From: Aplidium turbinatum
Lineage: Eukaryota > Chordata > Ascidiacea > Aplousobranchia > Polyclinidae
Direction of reading: 5' to 3'
DNA: 64,000 nucleotides
Assembly: GCA_918807975.1 (NCBI GenBank)
Contig: OU964919.1
Coordinates: 28,031,824-28,095,823, forward strand
In this document: one piece after another, positions 12,489 through 23,834 of the stretch
Position numbering within the stretch: the stretch's first letter is position 1
Layout: every line of letters starts with the position of its first letter
Translations under genes and position numbers: made by a program
The notes under the pieces: generated by a model
Seen by the model: the letters and a program-made list of their open reading frames with translations, nothing else
What the model was told of the DNA's origin: nothing
The model's database searches: none

Positions 12489-13570
12489 CAGGGCTTCCCA
12501 AACTGGGGGTCGCGACCCCTGGAGGGGTCGCGTAACGAACTTCGGGGGTCGCAGAAAGTATATAAATTTTACACAAAGCACCAGTGACGATCGGTGAGGG
12601 AAAGCAAGGAAAGCAGTGCTTACCTGAGCGAAAACTATGCAAAGTATAATGACTGAATTCTAGGTTTAACTTCTTATTATTTTTATCATGTCTATTTTAA
12701 CTTGAAAATTACTGTATTCGTGACTAGAATTACTCGTAACGCTAGTGAGTAGTCTAAATCCTCACCAAACCGCATGCCTTGCCTATAAATGCCAATTAAC
12801 GCAAACGCTTCTGTCAGAAACAATCACTGAGGCTCCAAGGTAAGCAACTATCAAACTTGCTTACCCAAATTCAAAAATGTCAAAAAACGCCTTCGTTTTA
12901 TCCAATCATCACTCGTTTTGCAAAACGTCACCAGCTGCTTAGCCAATCAGATGTGTTATGGTGAGACCAGGTGAGTCTTGCTTTCCCAGTGACGTCAATG
13001 CATACATTCGCTAGAGCGGCTAGACTACCTCGTCAGAATGGTGCTCGTCACGGTACACCGCACAAGCATCATAATGCCGAAATAATTGTTGCTGTTTTTT
13101 GATGTCTCCTCGCCATGTACTGTACTTTAGCCTACTAGCTTTCATAGTCATGCCTTTGCTCTTTTTACAGCGTTGATGTAACGTTACTTCGCCAATGAAC
13201 GTTCAGGTGCGGGTGCAATATTTAGTTTGTTAAGCTTCTATACGCAGGAGGCAAACTTATCCAGCTTTTTGTACAAATTGCTTGCGGTTGTAATGTTTAG
13301 ACCTAAGTGTTAGTTTTTGTAGTGTAGGCCTAACTGAATATCTCAGAATGAATATTCATGACGAATTAAATATTTAGACAACTATTATTCCATGTCTAAC
13401 ACTGGATTTTGGTCCTGCAACGTTAAAATTAAGATTGTTCATGACTTCTAAACAGTAAATGGATGTATGATCATGACAAAGGCGAAGCACAATTTGACAG
13501 ATTTTTATGTTTGATTTGTTTTGAAAATGCTCTCAGAGCGCACTAAATTGGAAGTGTTTTTCAAAAATTT

Positions 13571-13665
13571 CTGGGGGAGGCCCCCCAGACCCCCCGCTGG
13601 AAGTGTTGCCTTCGGCAACACGCCTTCGGGCTTCGCCCGACGGTTACGCTCTTCGTGCCTAGGCC
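13571..13665. repeat. GC-rich structured island inside the hAT element
   Basis: About 95 bases of GC-rich sequence in an AT-rich element. It contains self-complementary GGGGG and CCCCCC runs, an 8-bp stem closed by TTCG (13603-13621) and a further 13-base hairpin (13627-13639). The open frames on both strands here (13505-13748) are by-products of its composition and show no known domain. Confidence 0.7.
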
Positions 13666-13783
13666 TACTACCTTGCTGCAGCATATTTACAAGTTGCTTT
13701 CCCAGCGGTTTAAGCCACCGAACGTCACTGCAAAGCACTGTATATTAACACTATATTAACACTAACACTTATTAACACTTAAC

Positions 13784-13830
13784 GGCTTAACTTAAGCCCA
13801 GATTCCTGATGAGGGCTTAAGTTAAGCCTA
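13784..13830. repeat. Perfect 16-bp hairpin
   Basis: GGCTTAACTTAAGCCC and its exact inverse GGGCTTAAGTTAAGCC are separated by a 13-base loop. It lies just after a run of attaacact-like direct repeats (13742-13783). Confidence 0.8.
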
Positions 13831-15050
13831 AAACGTTTGATTGTTGAACTATTTGTAAATATGTAATACGTATACTGTTGTAATGCCCAACCCTGTGTTA
13901 TTGTTGTGTCTTGCCTGTCTTTGGTATAAAAAGCAAACTCTCTCCCGAAACTATTAATATGGAATAGGAGTTTAAAACCCTCTTTGTTGCATTGTAAACA
14001 TGGATTTCAAAACTAAAGCCATTGCTTTACAAAGTTATTAGTGTTAAATAATTAAATCGTTATTTTTCCCACGGAAAAAAAGTTTAGACTTTGTCCGCCG
14101 TTTTTGTAAAGACGTTTTTGGAAAGGCTTTTCAAACTATGTTATTTGTCAGGTTTGCTTGAAAAAGGGGAACGAGTTTAATTTGTCTTTTCAAGGAGAAA
14201 ACATCTATGTTTTTACATTGAAATCTAAAGTTGGAGCGTTCATCAAAAAATTAAACATCTAGAAACAAAAGATTGAAAATGATTCATTTGAAATATTCTC
14301 ATTTACTGAAAAGTTTTTGGCTAACAATGGCGTGGAATCAAACGTTATTAATCTTCTGGTTATCGACACTTGTCAAGATTGTTGAAAGAGTTTAAAAAGT
14401 ATTTTTTTTATCTAGAATTGGCAATACCAATTTAGATTGGATCCAAAACCCATTTGCAATGCAAAAACAAAGTAGCCTACTGAGCACCTCTCTTTCACAT
14501 CTCAGGAAAAAATTGCAGATCTACTGTATCTTTTGACTCTAATTAGTGGCTTGAATTTTCTGGAAAAATGTTTCACACTTTTTGGCTTAGCCTAACGTTA
14601 GAGCGGAATATTCACCATTATATGGCTTAGCAGTAACCGCACTCCTGCCGTTTGTCTCCAGGTATATGTGCGTGTCAGTGTTTTAAATGTTGATAAAATA
14701 CCGTTCCAGCAGCGGAAGTAACATTAAAACCGCCTTGAAACCAGCATTGACAAATATCGAGCGACAGCTACACGTGCTTTGTAGCAGAGAGCAGTCGCAC
14801 CCTTCACACTGAATAAATGTGTTTACTTTTTGGTTTTGTTTTCAGCAGGCTACAAGTAGTAAAGTAGGCCCAGTAAGCTTTGATTACGGATAGCTTGTTT
14901 TTAGTTTTCGTTTAAATTAAGCCTTTCAATAAATAGGCTATCACAAACGTAGCCTATATTTCGCATTGTTACCCCCTTTAACCGTAAAGGGTCGCGGAAA
15001 ATTTTAGTAGATTAAAAGGGGTCGCGAGCAAAAAAGTTTGGGAAGCCCTG

Positions 15051-15250
15051 CATTAGAGTAACTGTTACACAGAGTAAATGTTCATAACGACCATTACATT
15101 ATTAAAAAATCTGTTAATTGCATTCTAAAAAACAGTTACTTCACCTTCTATTCTAAAAATTATACTTACAACTTCAAGGTACAACCATGGGCACTAAAAT
15201 GGCTTCTAAATATGCAACCTTTTTATGGCTGTTGTGTGTGCTGTATTCGT
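15051..15250 (+). mobile_element. Penelope-like element, continuation after hAT
   Basis: The PLE interrupted at 12488 resumes here. Near 15180-15230, GTTMGTKMASKYATF is RT motif B of the lineage. The remaining RT and endonuclease parts are not seen downstream, so the copy is truncated. Confidence 0.7.
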
Positions 15251-15399
15251 AAAAAACCAGTATACTGTCAGATTTGCCAAAATGATAAATAATACACAAC
15301 TTGCAAAATACTAATTTTTATTCCACCACAACATGAATTATGTCAACATCAAAATAGGACGAGAGGTACAAAAACAATTTTTGTTGTTTGTACCTGTTG

Positions 15400-15620
15400 G
15401 TATACTGTTGTTGTACCTCGGTACGGAATTAAGTTCATGGTACACCCGTGTACCATTAGTTCTCAAACGGTTAAGTAGTTAGTTAGTTAGTAGCTGTCAA
15501 GAATCAGTGAGGATAGCATAGGCACTCTCTTTGGAAAACCAGAGGGTATACTATAGTTACTCAAAAAAGCAGAGGGTATACTGCGTATACCGCCGTATAC
15601 CCACGAAAACAGCACTGGTT
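15400..15620. mobile_element. hAT-like end fragments
   Basis: Two end-like segments occur. One is gtgtaccattagttctcaaac at about 15450-15470. The other is a block of gggtatac words ending in cagcactgg near 15616. Both resemble the ends of the hAT copy at 45863-46736, which has gggtatac repeats on one side and ggtgtacc...gcactgg on the other. No transposase is present. Confidence 0.4.
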
Positions 15621-15914
15621 GTTGTGTATTTTGGTTTGTTTTCATTAAACAACGCACCTTGCTTTCGTTCCCCTTAGGTCTTCTTTTTTGCGTTTTTGTT
15701 AATCAGCGCTATTCGTTCAAACGATCAGCGACCCCATCCTCGTCGCAAAATAACTACTCTGTTGTGTTTTTTTACTCATTTAACAAGTCATGCAAAAGTT
15801 TTCTTACTTGTATTAAAATCGCAAAGGAAATACACTGTAAAACAAAACGAGAAGCGCTTTTACATGATGACTTTTTATTTGAGTTCAATTAGCCTTTTAT
15901 AAAGATTACTTATT
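15621..15914. other. No gene seen
   Basis: The open frames at 15659-15902 have no recognisable motif. Confidence 0.4.
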
Positions 15915-16200
15915 GCTAACGTTGTGGAATGACCTTCCCAAAACCCAAATTGTTGATTTGAATTTGTCAAGAAAGGTCACCAAGCGTTTGTAAATATTTT
16001 TTTCTAAAATTTGCTGGTATTTGAAAGCAAAGAAATAGGACGGTAATTAGTTGGATCTGCTTTTGCATTTTTCTTGAAAACAGAAATAACTTTTGCAATA
16101 TTTAGAGCGTCAGGAAATATTCTTTGTTTCAAGCATGCATAAAAAAGTTCAGTTTAATGAGGTGCAATAATACTTTTTGATAACTTTAACATGCGAGAAG
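15915..16200 (-). mobile_element. LINE reverse transcriptase fragment
   Basis: The minus strand encodes, across frames, a CLKQRIFPDALNIAKV motif, [38 protein letters not shown] and a broken GHST motif. This is the PxYRPIS to GHST segment of a jockey/CR1-like LINE reverse transcriptase. It is a short, decayed piece distinct from the RTE copies. Confidence 0.7.
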
Positions 16201-17638
16201 AGAAAAAGAAAAGATGAAGCTTAACTTACTGCTGCAAAATTAGTAGAACTGCTTAGCATGAAACATCGGTTATGCAATAAACCAAAACACTTCGATTTCA
16301 CATTCTAAACAATTAGTTTTGAGTTGTTTTTTGTTCATAAGCTTATGATGTGTCAATGCAATAACAAGGAAATGACAAGCTGTTTTAAGTTTTACTTTTC
16401 AAATTTTACAAACGTTTCAATGCGATTTTATTTTTCCTTGGGCGCGAACATGAAAACAACGTCAACGTAAACACAGAAGTTTGGCACTAACAAAAGAAAA
16501 TGTGGCATAACCAAGAACTTTAAAATATGTATCGATAAAACAGTTTTTAAAAGTTGGTATTTTAAATTGGCACAACCACCAAACCTAATTGATATTGCTT
16601 TGTTACTCGATTTCTAATCCCTCGAACTAAAGTAACATACAAGAGAATTGGCCAAATTCTCTCGATTTGGTGTTTAGCCACCTACAATTTACTGAATAGG
16701 CTTTGTTAGTGCATTTTTTGTAAAAAATTAAAAATTAATTTTGCGAAAATTGTGACTCGATGGCTGAATTCTGACTGCAAATTTAAAATCAGCCTAGTCA
16801 AATTAGGTAAATTCATATTATTGTTTGAAAAAACTAATAAAAAAGCTTCAAAATGTCACTTAGTGGTATTTTTGTTATTTTGTCTCAGACAATATCACTC
16901 AATGAGGGATCGTTATTATGTCATCCTGTAGAACTGACTTATTGAACAAAATGCTTTGATTCCGTTTTATTTTTCGTGTGTGATCATAGGCAAAATTAAT
17001 ATCAATTTAATTATAATCTTAGACAACCAGATAGACAACCAGACGAGTGTCTTTGTATACGTTGAGACAGTTTCTTCAATTTGTATGCAAACACATTTCA
17101 TAGCAGGCAAAATAACAACTCTCTCTTTTCAACTACTGTACATTTTAACCAGGAATGTCTTTTTGACTAGCAACCATGAGCATGCAGTGAATATCTAGAG
17201 CTGATGATAATAGCGCAATGCAGGTTATCATAACAAGATTTACTATCGGTTCTAATTGTCATCTTACAATACAAAAAACCCAGCTATTGTCAGACGTAAC
17301 AAAAACCTTCGTATCCCCTTCTTTTAATATCCACGATTTTGACAAACACACAACCCCTTAACTAATGCAACGGTAGTTTTTAATCTGGTTTTGGCTTATA
17401 TTGTGGATAGATGTGTCGAATACTGTGTTTGCTAAAAAAAGGTGCTGCAAGAATAAATGTTTTATTAATTAAACGTCAAATTCCTCAAGTCAAGCAGCAC
17501 AAAAAACAACCATGTAAACAAACAAAATGATCAAAAAGGATCCGTCCAGTCTTCTTTAATCTAGTGTTGGCTTGAAACTACTGAAGCCAGTTAAAAAGAA
17601 AAGAGGCTAACCTACTTTTCGAAAGCAATATTACTCAC
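16201..17638. other. No gene seen
   Basis: This would be intron or 3' flank of the host gene. The next host exon after 17639 should start by completing an AA-initial codon and continue an EGF domain. I looked on the minus strand down to about 16900 and found none. Confidence 0.4.
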
Positions 17639-17858
17639 TTAAAGCCTCCGTCTTCGTCGACACAATCAGAATTGCTGATATTTTTGCAAGGACTACCAAA
17701 ATTACATTCATTAATGTTGACACATAGATGTGGATTAGTTCCGTCAACTTCAAATCCATCTCTACAACTGCAGTTAAATCCTCCAAAAAATGGAATGCAT
17801 ACTTGTCCACAAGGATTTGATTCGCACAAATTAACAGCCGTGCAGTTTCTTCCATTAC
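17639..17858 (-). CDS. Host gene exon 11 (EGF-like, calcium-binding EGF)
   Basis: The acceptor is ttgcag before 17858 and the donor is GTGAGT after 17639. It starts by completing a Gly codon left by the previous exon and ends in phase 2. It encodes NGRNCTAVNLCESNPCG and CIPFFGGFNCSCRDGFE, then NINECNFGSPC. That is the end of one EGF-like domain, a second, and the start of a calcium-binding EGF with its N-INEC signature. The domain is cut by the donor after DGGFK, so a further exon must exist. Confidence 0.85.
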
Positions 17859-17891
17859 CTGCAATTTCATCAAAAAGTTGAACCTATCGTT

Positions 17892-18591
17892 TTTGCTTCA
17901 CAAGGTAGATTTAAACGATCTGTCTTAGCCTGATGCTGCGAGTTTGCTGTGGCAATAGTAAGTTGCGCTAGCTTTCGGAACACAGTTCCCTAGTCATGTG
18001 GTATGATGAATAATAATAATAATAATAATGTTATGGTTTTATTTATTGTCGCTCTACAACAGCTAAGGTCTTTTAGCGACAGGGCTCATTTTTAATTTGT
18101 ATCAGGTTTACGATGTTATCACATTATTACCCGATTCATTCTCACTGCGCCATGCAGGATAGAACACAATCGGTACCGTTTTTAAAGTCTTCGGTTTGAC
18201 CCGACCTGGAATCGATCTCAGATCTACCAGCACCAGAGCCGAAGGCGAAACCACTCGGCCACTAAGCTGGTGCTATGATGAATGGTGTTGAAGTCAGTGA
18301 GTGGTTCTTAAGTGTGGTTCTTTCGTTTAGCTTGAGGCTGCTGGTTGTTGAGTTTCTGTGTTGTTAGGCGTTTTTTGTTGCAAAATTTGTTTTTAGTAGA
18401 TTAGATGACGTAGTTCTTCCCTTTCGGCACGGTTGTTGATTTTAGGATTTTGTCTGCTGATGAATATGGCCTCTTTGAAACGTAGTTTTACCGCGTCATT
18501 TTCTCGGGCAATTATAGTAAATTCAAAGTCGGTGTGGCATTGTTGTTGATGATGACTACGGAACGATGACATATGTACCACCAAGAACTGT
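17892..18591 (-). repeat. Left arm of a Penelope-like inverted repeat
   Basis: From about 17892 to 18553, leaving out the SINE at 18012-18273, the minus strand repeats 18702-19098 on the plus strand. It covers the end of a GIY-YIG reading frame and the 3' non-coding part of a PLE. PLEs commonly carry such an inverted copy of their 3' end. Confidence 0.8.
18012..18273 (-). repeat. tRNA-derived SINE with trinucleotide tail
   Basis: The minus strand begins gcaccagcttagtggccgag (A-box-like GTGGCCGAGTGG, close to tRNA-Ser or tRNA-Leu) and has a B-box-like GATCGATTCC about 50 bases on. It ends in (ATT)n, seen as aataataat from 18012. The 10-bp duplication tatgatgaat flanks it at 18002-18011 and 18274-18283. 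The other PLE arm shows the empty site near 18981-18990. Confidence 0.85.
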
Positions 18592-18863
18592 GTCTACAAG
18601 ATCGCATGCAAGAAATGCAGGGAAAGCTACATAGGCAGCACGATTCGACCACTCCACTCCCGCATCAAAGAACATCTCAGCTCAGACAAAAGCTCGGTCT
18701 TTAATCATCAACAACAATGCCACACCGACTTTGAATTTACTATAATTGCCCGAGAAAATGACGCGGTAAAATTACGTTTCAAAGAGGCCATATTCATCAG
18801 CAGACAAAATCCTAAAATCAACAACCGTGCCGAAAGGGAAGAACTACGTCATCTAATCTACTA
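18590..18863 (+). pseudogene. Penelope-like GIY-YIG endonuclease, C-terminal fragment
   Basis: Reads CVYKIACKKCRESYIGST, then RIKEHLSSDKS, FRFKEAIF-like sequence and INNRAEREELRHLIY before a stop. This is the GIY-YIG nuclease module at the C-terminus of Penelope-like elements (VYK...YIGST, then RxKEH, then a conserved Glu in KEA). The reverse transcriptase is absent, so the copy is strongly 5'-truncated. It lies between and into the arms of the inverted repeat. Confidence 0.75.
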
Positions 18864-19098
18864 ATCAACTGAAAACAAATTTTGCAACAAAAAACGTCTA
18901 ACAACACAGAAACTCAACAACCAGCAGCCTCAAGCTAAACGAAAGAACCACACTTAAGAACCACTCACTGACTTCAACACCATTCATCATAGCACATGAC
19001 TAGGGAACTGTGTTCCGAAAGCTAGCGCAACTTACTATTGCCACAGCAAACTCGCAGCATCAGGCTAAGACAGATCGTTTAAATCTACCTTGTGAAGT
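18702..19098 (+). repeat. Right arm of the Penelope-like inverted repeat
   Basis: Inverted copy of 17892-18553. It holds a hammerhead-like core near 18998-19020: TGACTAG, a perfect stem GGAAC/GTTCC (19004-19008 and 19012-19016) and GAAA (19017-19020). Confidence 0.8.
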
Positions 19099-20301
19099 AA
19101 GCAACGATCATGCAGCTAAAAGCGAAACTCAATCAATTGCTATCGTTTTTGCTTGAACTATAAAAACTGTAGTGTAAATGCGCCGACTTGTGGATAACTT
19201 ATTGTCAAGTCAGTCATTATGTAATTGTAAGGGTAGGCTACTACCGGTACATTCCGAAACCTTTAATATCGCTTCGGTTAGAGCATGGTAGTTCGTGCAC
19301 TAGGTATATAGTCGGGTTTTTATTTTGCATATTAGCTAAATTAGTCACTTTTAAAATAACAAAAAATACCACTTCCGATTTATGAATGGGTGATCAAAGT
19401 GATCTGACAAGTTGGAGAATGGGAATTTTGTTGTGTATTAGAAAATGGCCTATCACTTTACGGCAAAAGCTATACTGTATTGATATGAACAATTCTTAGC
19501 AGGGTAGAGAGTGGGATAAGATGGAATGGAAAGCAGATTTTAGGATGGACGATGAAAAATGTCACAGATGAAAAATGGTAGAAGATTTGAATGATGGGAT
19601 GAAAGACAGTCTTCCATTATTCCATTTCAATTCTATCATTAACTTTCCAACACGGTATACAAAATTTGGAAAATAACACGAGTAAAAGTTTTCGCATGAT
19701 TACATTTCTTAAACTGAAATAATTGGAGTTTTGGTTCGTATTGAACCAACGTAACTGTTGACCAGACGTTTGTTGGAGAACGAAAAGTCGACAACGTTCA
19801 TACTTTGTGAGTTGGCATAGCTTCACTTCCGTTCAAACTTTCAAATGCTCTTTTTCGTACTTGAATGATTCTGTCAGGTGAACAATCAATCAAGCCGAGA
19901 CACATTGACGTTACGTGGAAGCATGCAGAGTGCTTTAAAAACCAGAGCGCTAATTATGATGGCGTGTTATGATATAATCAAATATTCTAGTACTTCAGTA
20001 TAGCTTCACAGAGCCCTCTGGTACGGTAAAATGTACAAAAGTAGCATGCCAAACACAGACTTTTATCCATATGAAAGCTACACCGCGGAATTACAGAAAA
20101 AATCTATTGTAAGCCAATGCGCCCTACAAATTTGAATAAAACTTAAGCGATGGAAGAGAGAGCCATTTTTTGTCAATTCTTTTCAGTCTAGGAAAAGTGC
20201 ATCCAAATGTCGTTTTTATGCGATTCCAAAAAAATGCTTTCTTGAGCGAACAACGCTCTTTGAAAATTCTACTTTTCGGAATTTAAAAAATAAAAATGTA
20301 C
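19099..20301. other. No gene seen
   Basis: Intron of the host gene. Open frames at 19188-19385 (+) and 19617-19826 (-) have no recognisable motif. Confidence 0.45.
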
Positions 20302-20496
20302 AAACGTAACTCGTCAGGTCATGGTCATTAGTATCATCAGGTCAGGTCATCAGGTCAGGTCATGGTCATTAGTAGATCTGCTACAGGTAAAATGTAATCC
20401 TGTACCATCTGTTGCATAGCCCTGCTGCTTAATCAAGTTGCAGGCACTCACCAACCCGCACTGAACCAGCGTGGTGAGTAAAGGTTCAAACCCACA

Positions 20497-21375
20497 ATGA
20501 AAATGAACACACATTCAAAAAGGCCCTTAGTCCCCGGCAGCCGAAAGGCAGAGGGTGCAAAGAATCTCCGGGTTCCCAAAATCTACATCTCTACGTATAA
20601 TGTAAGAAGCTTAAAAGATGAAGACAGGCTTTTAGAATTAACACACGAGCTAAATGAAACAAGGATGAAGTGGCAAATAATTGGTCTAGCAGAAACAAGA
20701 AGACAAGGAGAGCATCTGGTACAGATTGGAGGAGGACACATGCTCTACACCAGAGGGGGAGATACTTCAACAAAAGGAGTCGGTTTTTTAATCCATCAAA
20801 GCATAAAACACAAAATTACAGAAATAAAAGGAATTAGTGATAGAGTGGCTTCCCTCACAATAAAAATTAACAATAAATACTCTATGCAAATAATACAGAT
20901 ATATGCACCAACCACGAGCCATGATGATGAAAAAATAGAGGATTTGTATGAAGAAATAAATGAAGAAATGGAAAAGAATAAAAGTCACTACAAAGTTATC
21001 ATGGGAGACTTTAATGCAAAAATAGGAAAACACCAACAGAGTGACGGAAATACCACTGGAGCATATGGCATTGGCAAGAGAAATGCACGGGGAGATAGGA
21101 TGATCCAGTTTGCAGCATCAGAGAAACTGATCATCACAAATACTCTTTTTCAAAAGTCAAATGGAAGAAAATGGACTTGGAAAAGTCCAAATGGAAAGGT
21201 GAAAAATGAAATTGATTATATTTTAACAAACAAACGAGAAATTGTCCTCAACACTGAAGTCATTCAAAGGGTTAGCATCGGAAGTGATCACAGGATGGTT
21301 CGCAGCACTATACGATTAAATGTAAAACAGGAAAGAACTAGAATGATGAGAATATCAAACCCCATGGCCACCTAA
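20497..21375 (+). pseudogene. LINE endonuclease domain (APE type)
   Basis: 292 codons encode the apurinic-like endonuclease that nicks the target for LINE integration. STYNVRSLKDEDRL lies near residue 33, GLAETRR near 63, VIMGDFNAKIG near 165, WTWKSPNG and NEIDYIL near 225-240, and the catalytic GSDHRMV near 265. All these motifs look intact. The frame ends at the inserted MITE. It originally continued into the segment starting near 21760. Confidence 0.88.
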
Positions 21376-21381
21376 AGATAC

Positions 21382-21760
21382 GGCCTGATTTGTCACATTT
21401 TGCAGAAATTTCCAGGTTTTTCTAACTTTGGGCCAAGGTTTAAATAAATTTTTCTAAAAATTAGATTTTTACGCTTTCTTTACTGTTTTCCTCAGATGAC
21501 ACAATAGGTTTTAACATTCTCACATGTTGAAAAACAAAGAAAATTTGATTTCGAACATTTTAGTCAGACTGTTAATTTTCAATAACAGTCTGATTTTGCG
21601 ATTTTCATCTTATTTTTTCTCATTTGCTACTGCTTCTCCAAGGCAAAAAAAAAGTTTAATGTCATTAGGAAACCGCAAAAAGTAAGAACAACTCAAAAAA
21701 TGTCAGTCAAGCACTAGCAGTAGCTGTAATCAACATCTGCAAAATGTGACAAATCAGGCC
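21382..21760. mobile_element. 379-bp MITE with perfect 25-bp terminal inverted repeats
   Basis: The ends 21382-21406 and 21736-21760 are exact inverted copies of 25 bases, starting GGCCTGATTTGTCACATTTT. There is no coding content. An inner 10-bp hairpin (CAGACTGTTA, 21565-21574 and 21583-21592) is present. The target duplication is short or unclear (flanks ...atac and aca...). It splits the LINE open frame, so it is younger than the LINE copy. Confidence 0.88.
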
Positions 21761-22978
21761 ACATCTCCAGATGGCCATGCAAACCCAAAGATTGACACCG
21801 AGAGACTGATTCAAAAGGCAGATGAATTCCAAATAGAGTTGCAAAACCGTTTTGAAATACTTGAAAGCGACGTCAAAGATTTAGATGAAAAGGCAAAACA
21901 ATTGAACAATATTATTCAAAAAAGCGCAAAGAAAGTTGGCGGAATAGTCACGAGCCAAAGAGAAGAGAAACTCAAACCAGAGACTAAAAAGATGCTGAAG
22001 AAACGCAGAGAAATGATGAGAGAAACATCAAAAGGCAATAGTGAATATCGAGAGTTATGCAAGAACATACGAAAAAGTATTAGACAAGATCTAAAAAAAT
22101 TCAACACCCTACAGGTGAAAAATGCAATTGAGACAGGCAAGGGATTGAAAAAATGCAACACTGAAAAAGATGGAAACAGAGCGTTGATTCCGGCACTGAA
22201 GCATGAAGATGGCTCAGAAACATCAAACAGAGAAAAGATAATTGAAAGATGCGCTGATTTCTATCAAACATTATATAATGATCAAACACAAAACATTGTC
22301 ACTAAAAATCCAGTCGAACAAATTCAGGCAATTCTGAAAAGCGAAGTTGAAAAGGCAGTCAAACAGATGAAAAATGGAAAAGCACCCGGAGAAGACCACA
22401 TAGTAATAGAGATGGTAAAAGCAGGAGGGGATATTCTACTCGAAAAGTTTTGTGACTTATTTAACAACGTGATCGAAACCGAAAAAGTGCCAGAACAATG
22501 GAAGAATGCTATAATTACTCTTCTCTTTAAAAAAGGAAACAAGAAAGACCTTGCAAACTATCGCCCCATTAGCCTACTTTCTCATGTTTACAAACCATTT
22601 ATGAAAATCATCAAGAACAGAATAAGCAGCAGTCTAAATGAAAACCAACCCCCTGAACAAGCAGCTTACAGACAAGGATTCTCTTGCATTGATCACCTGC
22701 ATGCAGTTGGGCAGATCTTAGAGAAGATGAATGAATACCAACTACCCATATTTATGGCATTTGTTGATTATGAGAAGGCATTTGATTCCATCAAGCACTC
22801 CTCTGTTTTTAATGCAATTCAAATTCATGGTATATCAGATAAAATAGTAAACATTATCAAAAATACATACACAAATGGCACTGCACAAATCAGAACCGAG
22901 AAATTAAGTGATAAAATAAAGATTCAGAAAGGGGTGCGCCAAGGTGACACTCTTTCACCTGTATATTCAAGAGGCTGA
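21761..22978 (+). pseudogene. LINE reverse transcriptase, first part
   Basis: The linker ends in QNRFEILE, followed by the RT fingers and palm: [33 protein letters not shown] and [18 protein letters not shown] (motif A Asp), and [10 protein letters not shown] (motif B). The frame ends at 22978 where a short stretch (the expected LFxxxLE-like segment) is lost and the frame shifts. Confidence 0.88.
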
Positions 22979-23801
22979 AATCTGAGACTGGACTTGTCAT
23001 TAATGGACAATTGCTGACCAATCTCAGATTTGCAGATGACATCATCCTTTTTGCACAGTCAGAATGTACTCTGCAACAATTGCTTGAGGAACTTCATCGA
23101 GAAGGGAAACGAGATGGAATGAAGATAAACAAGAAAAAGACAAAAATAATGTGTAACAAGATAGCAGGGAAACAACCAAGGACGGGTATTTTGATAGATG
23201 GAGAAAAGATAGAGGAGGTTGATCAATACAAATATCTAGGGAAAATGATAACACCAGGAAACGACATGGAAACTGAGATCACCCAAAGAATAACATCAGG
23301 CTGGAGAAGATTTGGTCAATATAACACTTTTTTAAAGAGCAAGAATATTCCAATTAGCTTAAAACGAAAAATCATGGACACAGTAATATTGCCAACATTA
23401 ACATACGGAGCAGAAACATGGTCACTCACAAAACAACAAACAAGGAAACTGGCAGCAGCACAAAGGAACATGGAAAGAATAATATTGAACATAAATAGAA
23501 AAGACAAGATTAGAAATGAAGTTATCAGAAACAAAACTTGTATCAAAGATGTCATAGAAACAGCAACAAACCTAAAGTGGCAATGGGCGGACATGTAGCA
23601 AGAATGAAAGACAACAGATGGGCCAGGATAACCACAGAATGGACACCAAGATATGCAAGAAGAACTAGAGGGAGACCAAAAAGAAGATGGCGAGATGACA
23701 TAGAAGAAAAGATTGGCATCACCTGGATGAGAACAGCAAAAGACAGAATGGTGTGGAAACATATGTGGAGGCCATCTGCCAGCAGTGGCATGACCGGCTG
23801 A
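22970..23801 (+). pseudogene. LINE reverse transcriptase palm and C-terminus
   Basis: Continues with LVINGQLLTNLRFADDIILF, which holds the catalytic FADD. YKYLGKMITPG, YGAETWSLTKQQTRKL, KWQWAGHVARMKDNRW and RGRPKRRWRDDIEE follow across one further frame change near 23598. This is the typical RTE C-terminal region. The stop at 23799 overlaps the TGA-repeat tail. Confidence 0.88.
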
Positions 23802-23834
23802 TGATGATGATGATGATGATGAAACGTAACTCGT

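Larger units (their letters stand above)
12489..15050. mobile_element. Non-autonomous hAT DNA transposon, 2.56 kb
   Basis: The element begins CAGGGCTTCCCAAACTGGGG and ends with the inverse (GTTTGGGAAGCCCTG), a typical hAT terminal repeat. Both ends also carry GGGTCGCG words. The 8 bases before it (12481-12488) and after it (15051-15058) are both CATTAGAG, a perfect hAT target duplication. No transposase is readable inside, so it must have been moved by a related autonomous copy. It sits in a Penelope-like RT gene, which gives its insertion order. It contains a GC-rich structured island (13571-13665) and a perfect 16-bp hairpin (13784-13830). Confidence 0.92.
20315..23821 (+). mobile_element. 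RTE-type LINE with 13-bp target duplication
   Basis: A 3.5-kb non-LTR retrotransposon. Perfect 13-bp duplications (aaacgtaactcgt) lie at 20302-20314 and 23822-23834, so both ends of the insertion are known. A 5' leader holds a 21-bp word twice (20313 and 20354, period 41). The coding region follows, then a (TGA)n tail from 23799. The coding region has an APE endonuclease and a reverse transcriptase and no gag-like ORF, as in RTE elements. It is interrupted by a 379-bp MITE (21382-21760) and by frame changes near 21372, 22965 and 23598, so it is inactive. Confidence 0.92.

Noticed and set aside
13505-13748. Two overlapping open frames on opposite strands
   Set aside because: They arise from the GC-rich hairpin island of the hAT element and encode proline/arginine-rich sequence without a domain.
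17672-17881. Plus-strand frame over the EGF exon
   Set aside because: It is the antisense of host exon 11.
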